DNA from: Thermoplasmatota archaeon
GTDB taxonomy: Archaea; Thermoplasmatota; Thermoplasmata; RBG-16-68-12; JAJISG01
NCBI GenBank assembly: GCA_022848785.1
Contig: JAJISK010000060.1
Location: 1-5,349 of the forward strand
DNA: 5,349 nt
Reading direction: 5' to 3'
Position numbers and translations under genes: made by a program. Each line of letters opens with the position of its first letter. The stretch's first letter is position 1. The notes under the pieces were generated by a model. It saw only the letters and a program-made list of their open reading frames with translations, was not told the DNA's origin and did no database searches. Positions 1-5,349 of the stretch are shown one piece after another.

Positions 1-769
1 AGGCGAAGGTGACCCCATGGATGCCGTCGCGACCCGTCTTCCCTCCGGCCAGGATGAACACATCACCGGGGCCCGCGACCGCGTTGCGGAGGATGCGATC
101 CTTCCGGGCAATGCCCACACACCCCACGTTGACGATGATGTTGCCCGTGTACCCCTTGTCGAAGAAGATGGATCCGGCGACCGTGGGGACGCCCACACGG
201 TTGCCGTAGTCCCGGATACCGGCGACGACCCCGCCGAAGAGGTACCGCGGATGCTTCACACCCGGCGGAAGGGCGTCGTCGGGGAGGTCCAACGGACCGA
301 AGTGGAGGGGATCCACCAGGGCGATGGGTTTCGCACCCATGCAGAGCACGTCACGCAGGATCCCTCCGATCCCCGTGGCGGCTCCGCCGTAGGGTTCCAC
401 CGCGCTGGGGTGGTTGTGACTCTCGATCCGCAAGGCGTAGGCGTGGTCCTCATCGAACTCCATGACGCCCGCGTCCCCCCGCAGGAGAACGGAGGGAGCC
501 TCGATGCCAAAGAGGAACTCTCGAAGGAAGGGTCTGGAGGACTTGTAGCAACAGTGTTCGGACCAGGCCTGCCCCAGGGATTGGAGCTCGGCGTCAGTTG
601 GGGGGCGGCCCCGCTTGCGGAAGTACGCCTGGACCCGCCGCATCTCCGCCGGGCTTAGGGCCAGGCCAAGATCCTTGCTGATTCGAGCCAGCTCGTCGTC
701 TCCGGCTTCCAAAAGGTCGATTCGGTAGAGGGGGAAGGGGACCTTCACCCGTCGAATCAGCTCGCCCAC
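1..769 (-). CDS. purL: Phosphoribosylformylglycinamidine (FGAM) synthase subunit PurL, N-terminal 256 residues (C-terminus outside window)
   Basis: PurL is the catalytic subunit of FGAM synthase. It converts FGAR, ATP and ammonia from glutamine to FGAM in cytoplasmic purine synthesis. The frame is open from a stop at 781-779 to the left edge. Visible hallmarks are YRIDL (residues 15-19), [10 protein letters not shown] (30-39), [11 protein letters not shown] (69-79, including the catalytic-type His72), [21 protein letters not shown] (from 116), and [15 protein letters not shown] (242-256), the conserved segment closing this part of the first AIRS-type half. Small-type PurL proteins are usually a little over 700 residues, so about a third is present. 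The GTG at 769 is chosen because GGAAGTGA (786-779) lies 9 nt upstream. A second GTG at 748 is possible but has no clear ribosome site. The gene follows purS by 74 nt in the same direction. Family assignment is certain; only the start is debatable. Confidence 0.97.
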   Translation of the reverse strand, partial: MGELIRRVKVPFPLYRIDLLEAGDDELARISKDLGLALSPAEMRRVQAYFRKRGRPPTDAELQSLGQAWSEHCCYKSSRPFLREFLFGIEAPSVLLRGDAGVMEFDEDHAYALRIESHNHPSAVEPYGGAATGIGGILRDVLCMGAKPIALVDPLHFGPLDLPDDALPPGVKHPRYLFGGVVAGIRDYGNRVGVPTVAGSIFFDKGYTGNIIVNVGCVGIARKDRILRNAVAGPGDVFILAGGKTGRDGIHGVTFA

Positions 770-778
770 CGCTGTGCC

Positions 779-786
779 TCACTTCC
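779..786 (-). promoter_or_regulatory. Ribosome binding site of purL
   Basis: The minus strand reads GGAAGTGA, one base from the archaeal-type consensus GGAGGTGA, 9 nt before the GTG at 769. It decides between the two possible GTG starts, 769 and 748, because no comparable site precedes 748. Confidence 0.6.
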
Positions 787-800
787 ATAATGGCGTGGCC

Positions 801-807
801 TAATTAA
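801..807 (-). promoter_or_regulatory. Possible TATA-like element in the purS-purL gap
   Basis: TTAATTA on the minus strand is a purely A/T heptamer in a very GC-rich gap. It lies about 35 nt before the purL start. As an archaeal TATA box it could give purL its own transcript in addition to read-through from purS. The predicted start, near 778, would fall at or just after the ribosome site, so the geometry is imperfect. The call is tentative. Confidence 0.25.
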
Positions 808-843
808 CCTTGGGAAGGGGCGCGCAGCACGTGAAGAGGGGTC

Positions 844-1110
844 TCAACGCGCCTCGAGAGCCTCCCGAGGGATCACCTCGAAGGAATAGTCATGGATCAC
901 GGGGTTGGCGAGGAGGCGTCTGCACATGGCCTCGAGGTCCTCTCGCGCACGGGCTTCGTCCTCCGTCTTGAGGTCCACCTCGAAGGTCTGGATGGACCGG
1001 ACGGCCGAAACCTGCTCGAATCCGAGGAGATTGAGAGCCTTGAGGGTGTTGTCGCCTTCCGGGTCGGCCACGCCGTGCTTCAAACGGACCTCCACCCGCG
1101 CGGTTATCAT
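844..1110 (-). CDS. purS: Phosphoribosylformylglycinamidine synthase subunit PurS
   Basis: This 88-residue protein is the small subunit that bridges PurL and the glutaminase PurQ in the three-part FGAM synthase and is thought to help channel ammonia. It shows the PurS pattern: an initial beta strand ITARVEVRLKHGVADPEG (residues 2-19), the segment NTLKALNLLGF (21-31) followed by a variable loop, the strand QTFEVDLKT (41-49), and a C-terminal NPVIHDYSFEVI (69-80). Length is normal, since the family runs at roughly 80-90 residues. The ATG at 1110 is firmly fixed: an in-frame TAG lies at 1134-1132 and no other start codon lies between. There is no Shine-Dalgarno sequence, but a TATA-like box sits about 25 nt upstream, suggesting a leaderless mRNA. 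It heads a probable purS-purL unit and is divergent from the transporter at 1312. The usual middle gene purQ is missing from this position. Confidence 0.95.
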   Translation of the reverse strand: MITARVEVRLKHGVADPEGDNTLKALNLLGFEQVSAVRSIQTFEVDLKTEDEARAREDLEAMCRRLLANPVIHDYSFEVIPREALEAR

Positions 1111-1131
1111 GGTGAGACCGACCCGAGCGTG

Positions 1132-1140
1132 CTATTAGAG
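1132..1140 (-). promoter_or_regulatory. TATA-like box of purS
   Basis: CTCTAATAG on the minus strand is centred about 25 nt before the A of the purS ATG. That is the spacing expected in archaea when transcription begins at the start codon itself. The lack of any ribosome site before purS fits a leaderless transcript. An alternative TATA-like stretch, TTCTACTTAA at 1190-1181, would instead give a leader of about 50 nt. Confidence 0.45.
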
Positions 1141-1192
1141 GCTTGCTGGGTGAGGTGGCGCTGGCACCAAAGCCGGACGGTTAAGTAGAAGG

Positions 1193-1214
1193 GCCACGTG
1201 GCTTGGGCGCCAAG
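1193..1214. repeat. Two abutting palindromes in the divergent purS/transporter region (candidate operator)
   Basis: GCCACGTGGC (1193-1202) is a perfect 10-bp palindrome. It shares its last base with CTTGG-GCG-CCAAG (1202-1214), a 5-bp inverted repeat with a 3-nt centre. They lie 83-104 nt upstream of the purS ATG and about 98-119 nt upstream of the transporter ATG, so a bound regulator could affect either gene. The core CACGTG recurs at 828-833 in the purS-purL gap. Such short palindromes also arise by chance in GC-rich DNA. Confidence 0.3.
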
Positions 1215-1298
1215 GGCCGGCGGGGACCCGAGGAGACGGCTAGGGTTACGAACGATGGGGCACCCAACGAGGCTGCCGGACACCCCTTCGCGAGCGTA

Positions 1299-1303
1299 AG
1301 GTG
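1299..1303 (+). promoter_or_regulatory. Ribosome binding site of the MFS transporter gene
   Basis: AGGTG within AAGGTGGGAG matches the anti-Shine-Dalgarno end of 16S rRNA and lies 8 nt before the ATG at 1312. An in-frame TAA at 1297-1299 just upstream rules out any longer start. Confidence 0.6.
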
Positions 1304-1311
1304 GGAGCGGG

Positions 1312-2532
1312 ATGGTGCGTACCGACCGCAACTTCTTCATCCTCTTGGTGGGGCTCCTCGGGGCCATCGGGATCATCGATACGGCGATTCTCAACCCGAC
1401 CATCGCCGCCTACGCGAAGTCCCTCGGCGCGACCGAGTTCTTCGCGAGCTTCATTGCGGGCCTCTATGCCATCATCGCCATCCCGGCCAGCTTTGCGATG
1501 GGGCTTTCCATCGACGCCATCGGACGCCGTCGGGCGCTTGTCGTGGGCCTGGGCCTCACAGCGGTCTTTGTGTTCGGCTACGCCCTGGCTGCGACCCCCG
1601 CTCAGCTGATGGTGTTCCGGATCACCCATGCGATTAGCGGATCGTTGGTGTTCCCCGCGAGCATCGCCATGATCGTGGATGCGGCCCGCCGGAAGGTGAG
1701 CCGAAGCCTTGGACTCTACTGGGTCGTCATCGCCAGCGTCATCTTCATCGGCTCCGCCGTGTCGGGCACTCTCGTTCCTGCCCTGGGGTTTCAGCCTCTG
1801 TTCGTCGTTGTTGCGGCCATCTCCCTGATTGGGATGGTCATCGCCCTCACCGTCCCGGAGACGGCCGCGCGGCGGGTCATGCCGAGAGCCTCGATAAGCG
1901 GCATCGCCTCCGCCATCCGATGGCTCTCCGTCGCCTACCTGTCCATGTTCTCTCTCTACTTCGCGTTCGGCGTCATCGTCGGCTCTCTGGCCCTCGTCAT
2001 CGCCCTGACAGGGATGTCGCTCGAGCAGGCAGCGGGGACGGTGGGCCTTTACATCGCCCTGGCGACGGCCGTGTCGATCCCAGCGTTCCCCCTCGTCGCG
2101 CGCCTCCTGGAACGGATGGGGACGGTGCCCACCCTCGCTGGCGGAATCGGACTCGCGGCGGTCTCCCAGCTCCTGCTCGTCTTTTCCCTGGGCCTCGCGT
2201 CCCTCATCTTGAGCGCGGTCCTCCTGGGCGGGGGCATCGCCCTCGTGTTCGTCACTTCGACCGCCGTAGCGGCCCTTCCTGAAGCCCGGGGCGCTTCCAT
2301 CGGGCTCCACCAGACGGCCAACATCGCGGGGGTCGCCGTGGGTGCCCCCATCTCGGGCCTCCTTCTCCAGACGTGGGGGACCTTTGCCCCATTTGCCGTG
2401 GCGGTCCTCGTACAGGTGGCCACCCTGGTCCTCATTCTCGCGTCGCGAAAGGTGATCCGACCTGCCGACGAGAAGCTGATGATCGCGCCCGACGAGCGCC
2501 TCATGCGAGGGGTGGTCCGGGAGCGTCGCTAG
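1312..2532 (+). CDS. Major facilitator superfamily (MFS) transporter, drug/metabolite efflux-like
   Basis: This 406-residue, 12-helix inner-membrane protein is a secondary transporter of unknown substrate. Predicted membrane segments lie near residues 8-28, 43-66, 77-94, 98-120, 132-155, 161-181, 207-231, 241-263, 273-291, 295-320, 333-353 and 358-377, with a charged cytoplasmic tail (378-406). The MFS signature motif A follows helix 2: GLSIDAIGRRRAL (64-76) with Asp68. Arg103 and Gly110 in helix 4 resemble motif B. The helix 5 stretch GSAVSG (147-152) resembles the antiporter motif C but lacks its proline, so drug export is not assured. A weaker motif A copy, RLLERMG (264-270), follows helix 8, as expected for the duplicated fold. 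The start is fixed by an in-frame TAA at 1297. The gene stands alone, divergent from purS and convergent with kbl. Family is certain; substrate cannot be named. Confidence 0.9.
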   Translation: MVRTDRNFFILLVGLLGAIGIIDTAILNPTIAAYAKSLGATEFFASFIAGLYAIIAIPASFAMGLSIDAIGRRRALVVGLGLTAVFVFGYALAATPAQLMVFRITHAISGSLVFPASIAMIVDAARRKVSRSLGLYWVVIASVIFIGSAVSGTLVPALGFQPLFVVVAAISLIGMVIALTVPETAARRVMPRASISGIASAIRWLSVAYLSMFSLYFAFGVIVGSLALVIALTGMSLEQAAGTVGLYIALATAVSIPAFPLVARLLERMGTVPTLAGGIGLAAVSQLLLVFSLGLASLILSAVLLGGGIALVFVTSTAVAALPEARGASIGLHQTANIAGVAVGAPISGLLLQTWGTFAPFAVAVLVQVATLVLILASRKVIRPADEKLMIAPDERLMRGVVRERR

Positions 2533-2542
2533 CCGCCGGCTG
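2530..2542. terminator. Short hairpin between convergent stop codons (weak terminator candidate)
   Basis: AGCC-GCC-GGCT (2531-2541), with a possible extra T-G pair, forms a short stem that spans the 11-bp gap between the transporter stop (TAG, 2530-2532) and the kbl stop (TAG on the minus strand, 2546-2544). No T-run follows on either strand, so termination by this element is doubtful and the two transcripts may overlap at their 3' ends. Confidence 0.2.
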
Positions 2543-2543
2543 T

Positions 2544-3728
2544 CTAGAGGATATTCAGCCCTGTCCCGGCTCTCTCAAACGCGCCTAGCGCAATATCGAG
2601 ATCCTCGCGGGACAGAGCCGCGTTCATGATGGTGCGGATCCGGGCTCGGTCCCGGGCTACCATGGGGAAGACGATGGGCAGGGCGAAGACCCCGTCCTTC
2701 AGCAAGCGGTCGCTGAGCTCCTTCGCCACGGAGCTCTCCCCCACGATGACGGGGGTGATGGGGGTCTTGCTGATGCCGGTATCGAACCCCATGCCCTGGA
2801 GGCCCTTTTTGAAGTACAGGGTGTTCTCCCACAGTTGCCGTACCCACTGGGGCTCCGTCTCCAGGACGTCAATGGAGGCGATGCACGCGGCGGCCACCGC
2901 CGGGGGATGGGACGCGGAGAGGAGCCATGTGCGGGACTTGTTCAGTGCGAAGCTGCGGAGGTCCTCGCTCCCGGCGACGTACCCGCCCATCACCCCGAAT
3001 GCTTTGGAGAACGTCCCCATTTCCACGTCCACGCGCCCCTCCACCCCGAGGTGGGAGGCGATGCCGCGGCCGTCCTCCCCCAAGACGCCCTCGCCGTGGG
3101 CATCGTCGACGTAAGTCATCGCGCCAAACTCCTCGGCCAACTTCACGATTTCATCCACAGGGGCGAGATCCCCGTCCATACTGAACACGCCGTCTGTGGC
3201 GATGAGCATGCGCCGGTGCCCCGCGTCCTGTGCTTCCTTGAGGGTCCGTCCGAGGTCCCCCGCGTCGGCGTGGGCGTAGATCATCCGATCCGCCTTGGTG
3301 AGGCGGACCCCGTCGATGATGCTCCCGTGGTTCAGCTCGTCGCTGATGACGACGTCCCCTTTCTCCACCAACTGGGGGATGAGACCGGAGTTGGCGGTGA
3401 AGCCGGCGGAGTACACAAGAGCGGCTTCCGCCCGCTTGAACCCGGCAATCCGGCGTTCGAGCTCTTCATGGAGGGTCATGTTGCCGGCGATGGGCCGGAC
3501 GGACCCGGATCCCGCCCCGTACTCGTCGATAGCCTGCTTGGCGGCCTCCTTGACCTTGGGGTGGTTGCTGAGGTTCAGGTAGTTGTTAGAGCACAGAATG
3601 AGGACATCCTGTCCGTCCACGACGCCATGAGGGGCGGAAGGCCCCTCCAGGACCCGGAGCTTCCAATCCAGGTCAGCCGCCACCAGGCGGTCGTACTCCT
3701 CTCGCAGGAACCCCGTCGGATCTGTCAC
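2544..3728 (-). CDS. kbl: 2-amino-3-ketobutyrate CoA ligase (glycine C-acetyltransferase)
   Basis: KBL is a cytoplasmic pyridoxal-phosphate enzyme that cleaves 2-amino-3-ketobutyrate with CoA to glycine and acetyl-CoA, the second step of threonine breakdown. The 394 residues match the usual length of about 395-400. Alpha-oxoamine synthase landmarks are in order: SNNYLNLSNHP (47-57), GSGSVRPIAGN (73-83), ELNHGSIIDG (131-140; His134 stacks on the cofactor), VDDAHGEGVLG (207-217; Asp208 and His211), GTFSKAFGVMGGYV (238-251; Lys242 forms the Schiff base), and RIRTIMNAA (363-371; Arg365, likely substrate carboxylate). The GTG at 3728 overlaps the tdh stop as GTGA and has GGAGG at 3740-3736. An apparent extension to 3881 is an out-of-frame reading of tdh. 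Related enzymes such as BioF share the fold, but coupling to tdh makes KBL the best call. Confidence 0.93.
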   Translation of the reverse strand: MTDPTGFLREEYDRLVAADLDWKLRVLEGPSAPHGVVDGQDVLILCSNNYLNLSNHPKVKEAAKQAIDEYGAGSGSVRPIAGNMTLHEELERRIAGFKRAEAALVYSAGFTANSGLIPQLVEKGDVVISDELNHGSIIDGVRLTKADRMIYAHADAGDLGRTLKEAQDAGHRRMLIATDGVFSMDGDLAPVDEIVKLAEEFGAMTYVDDAHGEGVLGEDGRGIASHLGVEGRVDVEMGTFSKAFGVMGGYVAGSEDLRSFALNKSRTWLLSASHPPAVAAACIASIDVLETEPQWVRQLWENTLYFKKGLQGMGFDTGISKTPITPVIVGESSVAKELSDRLLKDGVFALPIVFPMVARDRARIRTIMNAALSREDLDIALGAFERAGTGLNIL

Positions 3729-4780
3729 GCGCCTTCCTCCATGTAGAGCACCACCTTCCCCGCCCGGCCCGACTTCATGACCTCCATAGCCTCTGGGAAG
3801 TCCTTGAACGCGAACCGGTGGGTGATGATCGGGGCGAGGTCGAGGCGTCCCGAGGTCAGGAGGCCCGCCATCCGGTACCAAGTCTCGTACATGAGGCGCC
3901 CGTGGATGCCATGGACCGAGACCCCCTTCGTAACGATGTCCGACGAGACGTCGACGGAGAAGGGCTCGGGGTAGATGCCGAGGACATGGACACCTCCCGC
4001 AGGCCGGACGATCTTTAGGCCGAGGTTGAAGGCCTCGGGGCTTCCGGACATCTCCAAGACGTGGTCCACGCCCCGCCCCTCCGTCTCACGGTCGATGGCC
4101 TCAGGGAGGCCAGCGTCGGAGCGAAGGACGTAGTCAGCACCGAGCTTCTCAGCCATTTTGAGGCGGTACTCGTTCCTGTGCCCAATGGCGAAGATCTTCC
4201 CCGCAGCTACGGCGCGGCAGAGCGCCACGGTCATGAGACCGATGGGTCCGAGTCCGAAGATGGCGACATAATTACCAGGCACGTCGGCGGAGAAGACGGT
4301 CTGCACCGCATTCCCGAAGGGGTCCTGGATTGTCGCCATCTCAAGGGGAAGGTTGGCGGGATTCACCACTAAGTTCTCCTCCGGGAGGGTCACGTACTCT
4401 GCAAAGGCGCCATCCCGGTCGACCCCGATGATCTGGACGTTGCGGCAGACGTGGGCGTTCCCCGTCCGACACTGGTAGCACGTGTTGCAGGCGATGTGGC
4501 CCTCGGCGGAGACGTAGTCCCCCACGTTGACCAGGGAGGCCTCCTTGCCGAGCTCCACGACCTCCCCCGCGAACTCGTGACCCTGAATGAGGGGAGGGCG
4601 GATGCGCGCCTGGGCCCACTCATCCCAGTCGTAGATGTGGACGTCCGTTCCGCAGATGGAGGCAATCTTTACCCGGACGAGCACTTCGTGGGGCTTCGGG
4701 GCGGGCGTGGGAACCTGGAGAAGTTCGACGGCCCCAGACTGGGGTTTCGTCTTCACGGCCGCGAGCATCGTCCCCGCCAT
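3725..4780 (-). CDS. tdh: L-threonine 3-dehydrogenase, zinc-dependent MDR type
   Basis: TDH oxidises L-threonine to 2-amino-3-ketobutyrate, which the next gene product, KBL, consumes. The 351-residue protein has the zinc alcohol dehydrogenase layout. Catalytic-site residues are Cys43 (CGTDVHIYDWDEW, a TDH hallmark), His68 and Glu69 in GHEF. The structural zinc cysteines are 98, 101, 104 and 112, preceded by EGHI with His95, equivalent to the E. coli TDH specificity residue His90. Next come DPFGNAVQT (153-161), the Rossmann motif GLGPIG (176-181), LEMSGSPEAF (242-251), and GIHGRLMYETWY (291-302), all TDH-like. Unusually, the end of the second Rossmann strand reads GHR (200-202), where an acidic residue normally holds the NAD ribose, which suggests NADP+ use. 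The start is ATG 4780, with GGAGAGG at 4791-4785; ATG 4768 is an alternative. The gene is first in a tdh-kbl operon. Confidence 0.95.
   Translation of the reverse strand: MAGTMLAAVKTKPQSGAVELLQVPTPAPKPHEVLVRVKIASICGTDVHIYDWDEWAQARIRPPLIQGHEFAGEVVELGKEASLVNVGDYVSAEGHIACNTCYQCRTGNAHVCRNVQIIGVDRDGAFAEYVTLPEENLVVNPANLPLEMATIQDPFGNAVQTVFSADVPGNYVAIFGLGPIGLMTVALCRAVAAGKIFAIGHRNEYRLKMAEKLGADYVLRSDAGLPEAIDRETEGRGVDHVLEMSGSPEAFNLGLKIVRPAGGVHVLGIYPEPFSVDVSSDIVTKGVSVHGIHGRLMYETWYRMAGLLTSGRLDLAPIITHRFAFKDFPEAMEVMKSGRAGKVVLYMEEGA
3736..3740 (-). promoter_or_regulatory. Ribosome binding site of kbl, inside the tdh 3' end
   Basis: GGAGG within GGAGGAAGG codes for the tdh C-terminal Glu residues and lies 7 nt before the GTG at 3728. 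It fixes the kbl start and indicates translational coupling across the 4-nt GTGA overlap. Confidence 0.7.
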
Positions 4781-4784
4781 GGAG

Positions 4785-4791
4785 CCTCTCC
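4785..4791 (-). promoter_or_regulatory. Ribosome binding site of tdh
   Basis: GGAGAGG on the minus strand lies 4 nt before the ATG at 4780. The spacing is short but workable. It is 16 nt from the next ATG at 4768, too far for that start. No convincing TATA box is placed; CTATGG near 4815 and GGTATCG near 4838 are weak options. Confidence 0.5.
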
Positions 4792-4818
4792 GGCTCGCAG
4801 AAGAGATGAGCCCATAGA

Positions 4819-4844
4819 TGAGGTTACCGAACTGCGATACCTCA
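4819..4844. repeat. Inverted repeat TGAGGT-N14-ACCTCA, candidate operator upstream of tdh
   Basis: Perfect 6-bp arms (4819-4824 and 4839-4844) are centred 20 bp apart, about two helical turns, as expected for a dimeric DNA-binding protein. The site is 39-64 nt upstream of the tdh ATG and also upstream of the TATA box of the plus-strand membrane-protein gene. A regulator of threonine catabolism is plausible but unproven. Confidence 0.3.
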
Positions 4845-4882
4845 GCTGGGGGCGCTCCTCACCAGGTGGTTCGTCGGATGGG

Positions 4883-4890
4883 CATATACA
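4883..4890 (+). promoter_or_regulatory. TATA box of the membrane-protein gene at 4929
   Basis: CATATACA is the clearest TATA-like element in the window. Transcription would begin about 26 nt downstream, near 4912, giving a leader of about 16 nt that still contains the ribosome site at 4917-4923. The spacing is typical of archaeal promoters. Confidence 0.5.
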
Positions 4891-4916
4891 AGTACCGAGT
4901 TCCACCTACATGCGGG

Positions 4917-4923
4917 GGGGTGA
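4917..4923 (+). promoter_or_regulatory. Ribosome binding site of the membrane-protein gene
   Basis: GGGGTGA, close to GGAGGTGA, lies 5 nt before the ATG at 4929. It supports this start over the in-frame GTG at 4920, which overlaps the site itself. Confidence 0.55.
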
Positions 4924-4928
4924 GCAGG

Positions 4929-5349
4929 ATGCATGGGTTTTCGGTTTGGACGCCCACTCTGCAGGCTGAATTCCTCGACATCGATGTTCCGTTTATCGGG
5001 CTGACAGTCTGGCGACTCATCCTGTTGATTGCCATCGTCGTCGCCATTTTTGCGGCAGGAAGAATCGTCCGCTCTGCCTTGACGAACGCCTTCAAGCGAA
5101 CGCCCTTTCCGGAGGACATGGAAAGGAGGATCGCGAAGACGTCCACCTACTTGGTCTGGGTCGTCGGCCTTCTCTTCGTTCCTGGGATCTTCGGCATCAA
5201 CCTGGGGAGCATCGACATCTTCGGCTTTCGGCTCCCCGCGATCCTGACGGCCGTCGTGTTGGCCATCGTATTCTACCTCGCGGCAAACGTCGTGAGCGCC
5301 CTTCTGACCCGCGTCTTTCAGAGAACGGACTTCCCGGAGGATATTGAGA
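4929..5349 (+). CDS. Multi-pass membrane protein with internal repeat, probably mechanosensitive-channel related (5' part only)
   Basis: The first 140 residues are visible and the frame is still open at the right edge. There is no classical signal peptide: a short polar N-terminus (1-20) leads into hydrophobic segments near 24-44, 73-92 and 101-126. Residues 40-65 and 115-140 are copies of one another (12 of 26 identical), each a membrane helix followed by a basic stretch and RT-x-FPED-x-E. This arrangement, with the helix beginning LPAIL (102-106) and a GINLGSIDIFG linker before it (89-99), resembles the repeated conserved transmembrane helix found in front of, or together with, MscS-type mechanosensitive channels. 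No MscS pore helix or beta domain is in view, so the channel assignment is an inference. The gene is divergent from tdh, has its own TATA box and ribosome site, and is probably functionally unrelated to threonine breakdown. Confidence 0.75.
   Translation, partial: MHGFSVWTPTLQAEFLDIDVPFIGLTVWRLILLIAIVVAIFAAGRIVRSALTNAFKRTPFPEDMERRIAKTSTYLVWVVGLLFVPGIFGINLGSIDIFGFRLPAILTAVVLAIVFYLAANVVSALLTRVFQRTDFPEDIE
5046..5348 (+). repeat. Internal protein repeat, unit of 75 residues (225 nt)
   Basis: The segments encoded by 5046-5123 and 5271-5348 align without gaps. Shared residues include T52/T127, F55/F130, R57-T58/R132-T133 and F60-P61-E62-D63/F135-P136-E137-D138. The codons differ at many sites (CGAACGCCCTTTCCGGAGGAC against AGAACGGACTTCCCGGAGGAT), so the duplication is old rather than a recent slippage event. 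Confidence 0.7.

Noticed and set aside
17..658. 213-residue open frame on the plus strand
   Set aside because: It is antisense to purL, which shows unmistakable PurL motifs throughout the same stretch.
1111..1311. Possible tRNA or small RNA in the 201-bp divergent region
   Set aside because: No cloverleaf arms, no T-arm consensus and no extended stem were found; only the short palindromes at 1193-1214 stand out.
1246..2310. 354-residue open frame on the minus strand
   Set aside because: It lies antisense to the transporter and is full of Asp, Glu, Gly, Arg and His with no fold-like pattern. This is the mirror of hydrophobic codons in GC-rich DNA.
2835..3746. 303-residue open frame on the plus strand
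   Set aside because: It is antisense to kbl, whose catalytic motifs are intact on the other strand; the reading has no recognisable domain.
3729..3881. N-terminal extension of kbl to a start at 3881
   Set aside because: The extra 51 residues are a Pro/Gly/Arg-rich out-of-frame reading of tdh. The GTG at 3728 has a strong ribosome site and gives the normal family length.
4451..4969. 172-residue plus-strand frame across the tdh/membrane-protein gap
   Set aside because: It is mostly antisense to tdh, lacks a ribosome site, and overlaps the promoter and start of the gene at 4929 in another frame.
4859..5146. 95-residue minus-strand frame
   Set aside because: It is antisense to the membrane-protein gene, which has a TATA box, a ribosome site and a meaningful internal repeat on the plus strand.
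1..5349. Mobile element, prophage, CRISPR or defence system
   Set aside because: No transposase, integrase, terminal inverted repeats, direct-repeat array or nuclease-like protein was seen. Base composition and gene types look uniform and chromosomal.

Overview
This is a GC-rich, gene-dense window of ordinary chromosomal housekeeping genes. The protein families alone do not settle the organism. I favour a GC-rich archaeon, possibly of the Thermoplasmata type. The reasons are the separate small PurS subunit, A/T-rich TATA-like boxes at archaeal spacing before purS and before the membrane-protein gene, purS having no Shine-Dalgarno sequence and looking leaderless, and other genes using GGTGA/GGAGG-type ribosome sites. 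A bacterium cannot be excluded from 5.3 kb.

Layout: (1) Positions 1-1110, minus strand: purS followed by the N-terminal third of purL, which runs off the left edge. They encode two subunits of FGAM synthase, step 4 of purine synthesis. The glutaminase gene purQ is not between them. (2) Positions 1111-1311: a 201-bp divergent intergenic region with the purS promoter and two abutting palindromes. (3) Positions 1312-2532, plus strand: a 12-helix major facilitator transporter of unknown substrate. (4) Positions 2544-4780, minus strand: a tdh-kbl operon with a 4-nt overlap, convergent with the transporter across an 11-bp gap. It encodes L-threonine 3-dehydrogenase and 2-amino-3-ketobutyrate CoA ligase. 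(5) Positions 4781-4928: a second divergent intergenic region with a good TATA box and an inverted repeat. (6) Positions 4929-5349, plus strand: the start of a multi-pass membrane protein with an internal repeat, probably related to mechanosensitive channels.

How the genes fit together: TDH and KBL turn L-threonine and CoA into glycine and acetyl-CoA. Glycine is a building block of the purine ring, used upstream of PurL/PurS, so the neighbourhood is metabolically coherent, although the two blocks are separate transcription units. The most notable protein-level observation is that TDH lacks the acidic residue that normally selects NAD+ and has Gly-His-Arg there, which suggests NADP+ use. I see no mobile element, CRISPR array, RNA gene or clearly novel multi-gene system.
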